Source: Chromera velia (Eukaryota > Sar > Chromeraceae). From it: a stretch of 33,538 nucleotides of DNA. Below, one piece after another: positions 21,944-31,020 of this stretch. The notes beneath the pieces are model-generated. The model did no database searches. It was given only the letters and a program-made list of their open reading frames with translations, and was not told the origin of the DNA. The position numbers were made by a program, and so were the translations under genes. Each line of letters opens with the position of its first letter. Within the stretch, counting starts at the first letter, position 1. Location: contig JAHBMJ010001249.1 of assembly GCA_018398765.1 (NCBI GenBank), positions 1-33,538 on the forward strand, written 5' to 3'.

Positions 21944-23807
21944 GCAAAAAGTCAACATTCGAACGAAATGCGTTTCCACAGCTCTGAAAGAACAAGTAAA
22001 ATAACACGAATGGATAGAAAGGAATGGTTTCTCTTCATCTCTCTCTTTCTGTCCCTCCTCTCCGTCTCTTTATTTTATTCCTACCCTTCCCTTCTTTTTT
22101 CTTTTGTATTCTTGAGACCTTTCTCTCTCTTCATTCTCCTTTCCATTTTCCGCTCTTTCCAATCCACGTATTTCGCAAAAGAAGAACGGTAGCCACACTG
22201 ATAGACGGAGTGAAGCACCCCTACAGATGCACCGACAAACCTTGCTGATCAGAAAAGCAATCAGCCAAGCAAGGCCAAACCACTCCCTCCTCCGTGACAC
22301 TTCTGAGAACACCTGCACGCACTCGGACAGGACAGGGCAGGGTTAGGTGGGGAGGAAGCGAAACGACAAACAAAACAAAGGAGAAGCAATGGTGTGGGAG
22401 GAACGAGGAAAAACAGAAAACAGTCGAATCTGAAAAATCATCACGGTCCTGACAACTTCTGAGCGCTTCACCCACGCAACGGACGAACCTTAACAAGAAG
22501 AAATGAAAATGAGAGACAAGAGCATCCCATCCGACACGAGTGCTAGGCCGACGGCGTACAACTGATTCTGTGTGTCTGGCTACACACCTCTATGGTGAGT
22601 TTTGCGCTTTGGAGGCAGACACAGAGAGCGTGCTCAGTGTCTGTCTCCATCTTCTGCTCGTTGGAACTGGAGCCCGTCTTCTGCTTCTTTTGCTGGTCCT
22701 CTTGGCTTCCGTTCTCTGGGGGCGCTGAAGAGGCGTGACCGTCCCCCCCCGCAAGCAAGAACGCACGGGCAGTGCCACACAAGGGAAAAGTACAATGCGA
22801 GACGGTGCAAGACGTTTGTTTATGCTGGTCGACCTCAAGTCGAATCATTCCTTCTGAAGCGACCGTCTATATGATCTTTCAGTTGACCTGTCTGTACCCC
22901 AACAGCAATACAACGTCTGCGGCTTCCACATCCTGCGCAATTGGAAGCATCCGCACATAAGAGAAAAAAAAAAAATCAGAAAGGTGACTGCGGCCCCCTC
23001 ACAGCAAATTCATCTGTATCTGCTGCCTCCTTGCGATGAGTCCTATCTACACAAAGAAACCGCACTTATCAATTCTCTCCTCCCCGCGACCCCAGCCGGA
23101 TGGAAGTCCTACTCCTCATTTGAGGGGGGAAACAGAGAGCTTCACGCCTGCCTGGTTTGCCTGCCTACTGCATCCCTGCGGGCCTGTCCATCTTCGCCCC
23201 TTTCTCATTTCTACGCTGGGCAGAAGGAAAGTGACTGAAAATAAAAGCAGATCCGAAGACAAACACGAATTGATCGGCTCAAAGGGCACACCAAAAGAAG
23301 GAGCAAGATTGCAGCCAGAATCCACGAAATGAGTGAGGGAAAAGGACGCAGACCAGTAAAAAAATCCTTTGTACGTCACTGTGACGCAGCTAGCCGAAAA
23401 ATCGTTGAAGCTACCCGGGGCTTACACCCACCGATGCCTGTGAGTTGAGGCCCAATCATGACGAAGACTCCGTCTGTTCGGAGAAAGTTTTACTAAGAAC
23501 TTCCACTCTGTGGAGACGCCGCTTAGTTGTGAGATTTTGTGAGCCGTTCTTGACTCCTCCTGATCCAACTCTTCACCAAGCCTCCCTTAAGCCCAGTCAC
23601 GGTGGAAAATGTCTGTTGCAAAGTGGTCTGTGCTTTCTTCTCCAGAAGCCTCACCAAAAGTTACTGGGGGAGTGAGACGATGACAAGTTTCGAGACCGCC
23701 AGCACACGAATACTCAGCTAATTGAGTCTCGAAGGCAGACGAAGCTAGTACCAGGGTCATGCACATCTTGTCAGGACATGTCAGGAGATGTTCGAACACG
23801 TGTCTGC

Positions 23808-23885
23808 AATTGCCTCAGTGTGCCTGTGATATGCCTGTGATTGCCTGCATGCATTGCCAGTGAGATGCAGTGAGGCAATTTTTTT
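23808..23885. other. Long hairpin followed by a T run
   Basis: AATTGCCTCAGTG (23808-23820) and CAGTGAGGCAATT (23868-23880) are inverted repeats matching at 12 of 13 positions around a 47-base loop. The loop contains TGCCTGTGAT-type repeats and TGCATGCA. Seven T residues (23879-23885) overlap and follow the right arm. It could be a small structured RNA with a Pol III-type end, a mini-transposon relic, or chance. Confidence 0.35.
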
Positions 23886-24236
23886 GTGTTTGGTCAAGCC
23901 GCCGAATTTCAAATTCAGTGTGACACCAGACAGAGCATGCATGCACGCGCAACACCGCGCAACATGCAGTCATCATGCAACAGCCACAGTCAGTCACACC
24001 GTTAATTGCATCAATCAACTGCCTCTGTCCATCTCTCCTTTCTTTCAACATCTTCCAACAGCCGTGCATTGAATATGCAGCAAGCATCTAAGCAGTGCAC
24101 CGCAGCGGCAGTGCAGTAGTAGTCGACAGAAACATTCAGTAGCAGCTATTGATTGTTTTGTGGCGGGGCGCTTTCCAAATTCATTTGTGCAGTCGCTCAC
24201 GAAGCTGACCGGGAAGTTCGGACATTTCTGGACTAA

Positions 24237-26486
24237 ATGGCCTCAAGCTCTTCGTCTTCTTCTGCCCTCCCCTGCTCTTGGAAGGAGCTCTTCGAAGCCC
24301 CTGCAGTGAGCCCCCCATTATCCCTGCTCACGCTGAATGGGAGCTCCCCGAGCTTCGATATGCTTGATGCACTCAGCTGGCCGTCTTACGGGCCGGTCGC
24401 CTGGACACGAAAAGACCTTCCGGGTCTGTCTGTTCATTCTCTGTCCTTCCTTTTCGCGTCGCTGGCCTTTTGATGTGATAAAAGACGCACGAGAGAGAGG
24501 GGCGGGGGTGCGTTAAGTGGTGAAGGGCATGAATTGGCAAATGAAAGTCCTGCATGAAAATGGAGACGCAGCCTCTTGAAATATGTTTCCTGATTTCCAG
24601 GGATCGGCTTTTTTGCCCGCCGAAACTGCAAGGTTTCTTGGACTTCTCCGGTTGTGTGCAGGGCTGTGCCGTCACGAAAAGTGGCATGGGATTCCCTGCT
24701 CCGAATGTCACATGAACGGTCAGCAGGCTTATCCCTCTCCAGGATTCTGCATTAGTATTTCTTTCTGTGTCGCTGTGTCTCCTGGGGGTGGGTGGGTGTT
24801 TTCTGCCGCTTGGCCCCCATGACCGGCGCGCCGGATGTGTCCTTGCGCTGCGTGGCTCTCTTTATCTCGTCGAAGGCCTTGTCTCGCGCCTTGGGTCCCC
24901 TCCTGCCACTCTTTCTAGAGGGTCTTCTTTCTTTGTTTGGCTAATGGATGACCGCCGCCGTGCCTTCCTCTCTCGATTTCTTCGTTGACTGCAGACCTCT
25001 GCATGCACGGGAAGAGCAAAGAGCCTGGAAGGAACCGATGTAACATTTGCCCTCAAGCCTCAGGTAGGACGCCCTCTTTGCCCTGAATATCCCCGCACCA
25101 ACACCCACACCTCTTTCTCTCTCTCTGTCTTATCGCCCGAGTCTTTTTTCTGTGTTGGAATTAGAACTTCTTTATTCACTCTGCTGCCCGAAGAAGTATT
25201 TGTGGTTGACTGTTACGGATTTTTTCCGCCAGTCGTCGTCCAACTTTCTGTCGTTTGCTTTCCCTTCCGGACTGACGGGGTTTTCCAACCTTGCCATCCA
25301 CTCTTGTCCCTCTGTCATTGCCTGTCTCCCTTCCTGTGTCTCTGCTGCACAACTGGCACCTTTGCTTCTTCTTTCTCTCCGTACTTCTCTCCACTCATTC
25401 TGTTTCCTTCTTTGCTCAGGGGGCGCCTCCTCAAGTTCCGCTTCGAGTGCGTCCTCCAACGGCGTCGGTTCATCATCTGAGGAGATTCTGGGCCATGTGT
25501 CCTCAAAGGGTGGGTCTCCCTCTCTCTCACTACTCTTCCCTCCCTGCCCCCCCTTTCTCTTTTGCCTTCCCCTGTTTTCCGCTCGTTCTCTCCACTTGCA
25601 CAAAGCACCCGCCAGTTGTTTATCCCTCTTCTCTCTCCTTGATCGGCGCAGGTCACCCCTGGGTCCCTGCTCGCGACCTTCCTTCTGTGCTTCTCCGGAG
25701 TGCAAAGAGACTCTGGGAGGCTCTAGAGGACCACAAGAAGTCGGGAAAATTCCAGGTGGTCAGAGAGAACGAAAACGGACTCGACTACCGGGAGCTGCTT
25801 TACTTCGAGAAGGGGGTCCTTACTGTGTGCATTGGTCAGCCAAAAGATAAACGTTTATCCAGGCAGTCACCTTGTCTTGAAAGTAGTGCAGCAGGGGCTA
25901 AGGCAGGCCCCCATGAAGGACAGCGTAAATGTTTCAATCCGTCATCAGAAAGAAAAAGATCCGTGGTATTGTGGTCAGTTTGTGTTTCAGTCTCTTCCTC
26001 TGTTTCCCGGTCAGAATTCTTCCGAACTTGCCTCGCATGCCCCTCCCCCCTTGGCCCGGCTCCCTGCCTCCCCACAGCATTCGGCCATGACGTCCTGACA
26101 ACAGAGGCGGAGTATGCGAGGGCCGCCCGGCAATTGCGCTGGATGGTGCGGTGGATGACGCACGCAAAGGAGAAGCACGAGGTGGAGATGGACTTTACGA
26201 ACCCGTGGGACAGGACGCATTTCGTTTGGGAGGGGCGGTTGAGGACGGGCAGGAAGGTGAAGATGATGGCAGTGCCGATGCGTATGTCGACAGAGAGAGA
26301 AACCTCAGGTTCTGAGGGGGAAGGGCCCATCTCTCTGCCGGATATGTGGACTGGAGTTGACAGAGTTGTGCAGAAGATGCATCATGAGGGGAAGTCGGGA
26401 GCAAAGCAGAACGACCCCAAAGCCAGATGGTCAGTCAGAGGGGCCTGCAGGTTAATAGGTCGACCTTTAAGGGGATCATGCAGTTG

Positions 26487-26520
<34 letters not shown>

Positions 26521-26533
26521 CTTTCTTTCTTTC

Positions 26534-26572
<39 letters not shown>

Positions 26573-27668
26573 CTTTCTTTCTTTCTTTCTTTCTTTGTTT
26601 CTTTCTTTCTTCCTTTCTCATGAGCACGCCTCTGCATGTCCAGATTTGACCTGATGTGGTTTTCTTGATTGATATGTTGGGATGTGTCACAGGATGATCT
26701 GGAAGCACAAGGAGAGCCTTGGATGCTGTTGGAATCTGCGGTGCTGTCTTTTTCTTGCATTCGTTTGAAATCTGCGGTCGAGAAGATCCATGCCGAATCT
26801 ATCTAAATGCACGCAAACGAATGGATACAGTGTGATTGCTAACTTGAATGAATGCAGGCACGACAAGTACAGAGACTTTAAACGGTCCGGGACCGATCAG
26901 CAGAGGGAGGGTGACAATGCGCACTTCGTCAATGAGCACATTGATGCCAGTGAAGAGTTTGCTCTCGGATCCTCGCCGTGTATTTTGGCGGTGCGACAAG
27001 GATACAGTCAGTCGAATTCAAGTTCTCTCTGTTTGTTTTCTGTCTCTCCATGGGAAAACAGTAAGTGCATGATTTCCTGCGTGTATCTGTGTGCATGAAT
27101 GACTGTATGTATGGATGTATGTATTGTTTTCTTTCCAGTGACATCGGCCTGGCATTCTTTCTTCTCATGGTCCCTCTTTTCTCTTCTCTTTCCAAACGCC
27201 CTCCCTCCCTCTATCGGTCTCCGTGTTTTTCTCCCTTCAGGCCTCTGTCGATTTGAGTCAGACGAAGAGGGAGACCAGTGGGACGAGCTGTTCAGTCGGT
27301 TGGACCATGCGCTCGTTCAGTGGAGGGAGAGGGGAAGGGGAAAGGGGAAGAAAAAAACAAGGGAGGGCGGGGCGGGGGCAGGAGCGGCTGCCGCTGCAGC
27401 TGTAGGAGGAGACAGTGCCGGGGTTTCTTCTGTGTCGGACAGCAAGAAGAGGAAGGCAGATGGCGGTAGTGGGCCCGTCGGATTGGGCCCTCCATTCGTT
27501 ACTCATCCCCCGCACAACCTTGGGCCTGTGCTTCTTCCAGGTTTCCCTCCGGGATCTACCGTTTTCTCCCAGTCCTCCTTGAGTGGAGACGGGGAAGGGG
27601 GGGAAGGGGGAGAGGACGGGAGACCCCCGAAGAGGCACAAGGGGAGCGAAGAAGACGAGGAAAATTAA
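24237..27668 (+). CDS. Nuclear-type protein with two tandem CxH...CxxC zinc-binding units, 8 exons, 504 aa
   Basis: Exons are 24237-24423, 24662-24718, 24995-25063, 25420-25509, 25652-25834, 26078-26429, 26858-27006 and 27241-27668. After a Ser-rich start come two Cys/His units: C65-H67-C75-C78 and C84-H86-C97-C100 (CRHEKWHGIPCSEC, then CMHGKSK...CNIC). The spacing suits one zinc per unit and recalls the CxHG...CxxC repeats seen in algal and oomycete proteins, thought to bind nucleic acid or protein. A Ser-rich linker (about 105-135) leads to a predicted globular region (about 138-370; for example LLRSAKRLWEALEDHKKSGK and the Trp-rich LRWMVRWMTHAKEKHEVEMDF) that I do not recognise. The tail is Gly-, Lys- and acid-rich with nuclear-localisation-like KKRK and PPKRHKG. 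Seven introns all fit in phase. A role in transcription or RNA biology is inference. Confidence 0.7.
26487..26612 (+). repeat. (TTTC)n microsatellite in Cys/His gene intron 6
   Basis: An array of CTTT units, nearly perfect, within the intron 26430-26857, on the same strand relative to transcription as the TTTC array in the GT41 gene. Confidence 0.9.
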
Positions 27669-28320
27669 GAGAAGGGAGAGGAGGGAGCGTCGGGGGTCGA
27701 AGGAGGCGGTCAACTTCTCCAAGGAGGAGGAAAAGGCGGACAGTCAGGAGGGACGGGCAAAGGGAGGAAAGTGATTTGTGTTTCTGCCACTGGCAAAAAC
27801 AACAAAAGTTTTCTCTCCCGTGGATAAGGTGCAAAATCTTGGAACGTTATTCAAGTTGGCTTGCGCAGTGCACAAATTCGGTCCTAGATTCGGTCACAGT
27901 TTCAAGTTTGTGAACTCCTATACGGATTGATTACAGATTGTGATGGGAGCACAAATGGGTGAGGCTAACAAATATAAGCAGACACACAAATGCAGGCGAA
28001 TTTAGAAGCAGACTTTGTAAGACTTTGAAAAAAAATCAAATTTTGAATCTCTATGTACGGTTCTGCGTAGTTCTACGCTAGGCCTCAGGCTTCCCGCTAT
28101 GTTCATCTCTTGTCAGACTTAGCCAGAGCTAGCAGGCAATTATTTTTTTTATGAGAAACCTAGCTTTCTTAATCGAGCTAGTTCCTAGTCTAATTCTTAA
28201 TACAATCATGTAAATTTAATTCATCTAGAAATTGATATATTTTCCTACACAATTTCTAATACAAATTATTTGAGCATATCACTCACAAGCTAGCTCATAA
28301 ACAAATCGCCGCCCAAAATT
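27669..28320. other. 3' flank of Cys/His gene and AT-rich spacer
   Basis: A GA-rich 3' region (to about 27,770) gives way to AT-rich DNA with CTAGCT motifs. No coding frame, TIR or structured RNA is recognisable. Confidence 0.45.
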
Positions 28321-28890
28321 CTGGCACCCACTGCCTTTCGCCGGCTTCTGACCCCCCTGCTGAGAACACTCCTCACCCTCAGGTCCAACTTTCTAACCAC
28401 GGAAGCTAGAACGGAAGCTTTCCACTGCCTTATTCCATCCCTCATGATGCCTGGCCCAATAACCCCTTCTCGCTGGCCAGATACGTCAATCTCGAGCCAC
28501 GGTACCCAATCACTTTTCGTGTGCGTTGGTGTCCCTAAAGGCCCTCCCCCAGAAGAAGCTAACGGAGCGGACGCAGATGCACTAGATGCTGAAGCTCCCT
28601 CTGGGGTGCCGTTAGCGGGTCTGGAACGGTATGTCCGTCATCTTAAAGTATCTCAAAGCTCGATCCTGTATACACAAAACAGTGTATATTTTCGATGATA
28701 CATGCAGGCGAAGAGCAAAGGGCACATGCAATTGATGTATACAAGTTCAAAATATTGTATAAAAGCAAGCAAAGCTAGCAATCTAGGGACTGTGTAGTAT
28801 CCTACCTCCGGCACCGCCATTCCACCACCACCGCTCGGTCCTTCTTGTATGCGTGCCGCCTTTGCTTCCATCGCCCGCCGCTGTGTTCTG
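28321..28890. other. Unassigned GC-richer island between AT-rich repeats
   Basis: Composition rises at 28321 and frames are open over about 250 bases on the plus strand (28444-28698), but with no ATG-led protein of recognisable type and no splice partner. TACCCAATCACTTT at 28503 recurs near 29046, which suggests a decayed repeat rather than a gene. Confidence 0.3.
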
Positions 28891-28898
28891 TCTGTTTA

Positions 28899-29085
28899 GC
28901 CGGTAGGCAGAAGGACTCCGGCAGAGATGCCAAGGTGTCCAGAGAGGACCCCTGGAGGTACGTCAGGCAACCTCCTGGAATATGGTCTCTGCCTTCATTT
29001 CCTTCTGCTGCTCCTTCCTGGGAAGCCAAAACAGCGCAGAGAAGTACCCAATCACTTTCATTGAGAAGGTTTCTTTACCACAATT
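28899..29085 (-). repeat. Diverged duplicated segment, copy A
   Basis: This matches 30846-31015 in direct orientation (for example GGCAGAGATGCCAAGGTGTCC against GGCAAAGATGCCAGCGTCTCC). On the minus strand both copies encode related peptides in shifting frames: VIGYFSALFWLPRKEQQKEM and LDTLASLPES here, AIGYSFPLLLLNFKEQQKEM and LETLASLPLS in copy B. The shared peptide with frame breaks points to two decayed copies of a once-coding mobile element. The family is not recognised. Confidence 0.55.
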
Positions 29086-29289
29086 TCCGCAAAAACTGGG
29101 AGTCCCTGTCCGGGACCCTGCTCCTCCCTCCACAGCCCCACCTCATTCTTGAGATCAACCTTTTGAACCACATTGCACCTACGGGGCCGCACTGTATGCG
29201 GCCCATGGTAATGTCCACTTGGTTTCTAGTATCAAAAGTGATAAACAGATTCTATCTAAAAGAAAATTAATCAAATAGATTTTGAATAT

Positions 29290-30150
29290 AAAATAATGTC
29301 TGAAAAGTCTATTGTGACATGTTTTAGCTTAGTTCTTGACCGGTTCCCACTAGTTCTTACGCAAAAAGTAGGTGTCCAGCGTTTTGGTTCCTAAGTTTCT
29401 AAAATACGGTTCCTGACCACTCTGAACTGAGGCTGCTACAGGAACCACAAAGGACCTAAATTAAGTATATGAATATCAAAATTGCTAGCAAGTCAAACAG
29501 GAACCTTAAGATTCATGAAATAACCCTGAAAAACCAATAGGAACCATATGAGAACCAAAGAACTATGTAGGAAGTTACTAGAAACTGCCTGGGGAACTAG
29601 AAAGAATTCAGTCCCTCAATTGGCCCAAGACGCTCCTGATATTTAAGTGATACTAGTGCTGCTTGCTTTTTTAGACTGGGCAAGAGAGAAGCCATCTTCC
29701 GGGGGGGGGGGCCAAAGAGGGTCGATGGAAGCGTGTTTATGGATGCATTGGGAGCGAGTTAGCACGAGCTGGCACAACTTGTGTCTACATTTAATCAGTT
29801 ATAAACTTATCTACAGCCTCTTTCAAATGCATTTCTTTACAGAGGAATGTTAGTTCTTATTGGTTCTTGGCGGTTCCTTCCGGTTCCTTCATAGTTCCTA
29901 AAAGGCGGTTCCTAGGCTTTTTGGTCAACGTGAGAACCAAAAGCTCGGACATGACTTTATCGTCGAGAACTAACATCAATCTTTCATCTAAATATAAGGA
30001 ACTCCTAGGAACTTGAATCAACATGTTGTAAAAAGCTTAAAACAAGCGTTTTTAGAGGCTAGATTAACAGTAGACTTAGTAGTCTGTACCTATATCTAAC
30101 CTACGGTTAGTAAGAACTACTAAGAGTGCAAGACCGTAGCATTACGCTTA
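29290..30150. repeat. AT-rich region with recurrent GGTTCC/GGAACC motifs
   Basis: Motifs GGTTCC or GGAACC recur at least eight times in both orientations (for example near 29342, 29386, 29408, 29443, 29500, 29540 and 29868-29915). The pattern looks like the subterminal repeats of a non-autonomous transposon, but I could not define terminal repeats or a target-site duplication. No gene is present. Confidence 0.35.
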
Positions 30151-30488
30151 GGATAGCCCTCTACAAGCCTGCATGGAGGGGTGATCCGCACGTCTCTTGA
30201 CTCTGTGCTATGGGGGTGCTGGGGCTTTTGGAGGCGCTGCGGCAGGGGCAACTCACATTTGACTGCTGCGGTCTCAGAGAAGGAGCCTCAGGCCCTCAAC
30301 TTGCTGAAGATGCTCCATGATCATATGAAGCTCCACAGGCATGTCCGCTGTGAGGATCTGGGTTCCAACGTGTCCCGCCTCTCCTCGCCCCCCGTCGTAG
30401 GATATCCCTCCACGAGCCTGGAGAAGTGATCCAAAGGTCTCTTGACTCCGTGCGGTGGGGGTACTGGGGGCGCTGCGGCAACACCTGC
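30151..30488 (+). repeat. Direct repeat, two copies about 249 bases apart
   Basis: GGATAGCCCTCTACAAGCCTG (30151-30171) recurs as GGATATCCCTCCACGAGCCTG (30400-30420). Each is followed by GTGATCC, then GTCTCTTGACTC and GGGGGCGCTGCGGCA-like sequence, so the matched blocks are about 90-100 bases long. The region between is GC-rich and open on the minus strand but encodes nothing I recognise. Confidence 0.6.
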
Positions 30489-30622
30489 GCCTGCGGTTGC
30501 GTCCACGGCAGGCATATAAGTACACCTCCCCCCTCACCCAAGCGACGAGATCCTATATGCGTTTTGCCTCATCCCCCTCCTGAGACCTAGTCCCAAGACC
30601 CCTCGAAGTACTACAGCTGGGC

Positions 30623-31015
30623 CTACAGATTCCCTTCCAACTCTGCCTTTCTGAAATACAGGTAGTCGCTGGCTCTCCCCATGCATCTCCTGGCCGGCGA
30701 ACCTACCACCAAATCAAGAGGGCACATTTTACCCAGGATTACCGCAACCTTGTGGCCGAGGTCTGCGGGTGTGGTGTTCTCTACCACGAGGATGAGAGGG
30801 GCGGCAGCCGGGAAGGTCATGATCGCCTGCGTCTTAAGGGGAGGCAAGCTGACAGACAGAGGCAAAGATGCCAGCGTCTCCAGGGCGGTCTTCTAAATCA
30901 GGTCCAGACGCTCTTATGGAATAACCTCTGCAGCCATCTCCTTCTGTTGCTCTTTGAAATTTAGCAGCAACAGGGGGAAAGAGTAGCCGATGGCCTTCCT
31001 CGAGCTTTTTCTATC
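30623..31015 (-). pseudogene. Decayed coding repeat, copy B of the duplicated segment
   Basis: The minus strand carries AIGYSFPLLLLNFKEQQKEM, then, past in-frame stops, LETLASLPLSVSLPPLK followed by an open stretch containing ENTTPADLGHKVAVILGK and YLYFRKAELEGNL. This is related to 28899-29085. Stop codons break any single long frame, and no start or clean splice sites explain them, so I call it a remnant of a mobile or repeated gene of unknown type. Confidence 0.4.
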
Positions 31016-31020
31016 CAGAG

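Larger units (their letters stand above)
21606..24236. other. Intergenic or 5'-intronic region between LRR and Cys/His genes
   Basis: Short frames on both strands overlap without domain evidence. The first 1.2 kb probably contains introns and 5' exons of the minus-strand LRR gene. A TG/AG microsatellite is at 21892-21943. The last 400 bases before 24237 should contain the promoter of the plus-strand Cys/His gene, but no TATA-like box stands out. A hairpin at 23808-23880 is listed separately. Confidence 0.4.

Noticed and set aside
24583-24822. Reading exon 2 of the Cys/His gene from the TTTCCAG at 24600
   Set aside because: This acceptor leaves the first exon out of phase with the Cys/His frame. 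The GTGTGCAG at 24661 restores both phase and the first CxH unit.
26382-26760. Open frames over the second TTTC array
   Set aside because: Same cause: a tetranucleotide repeat leaves several frames open. The flanking exons splice across it in phase.
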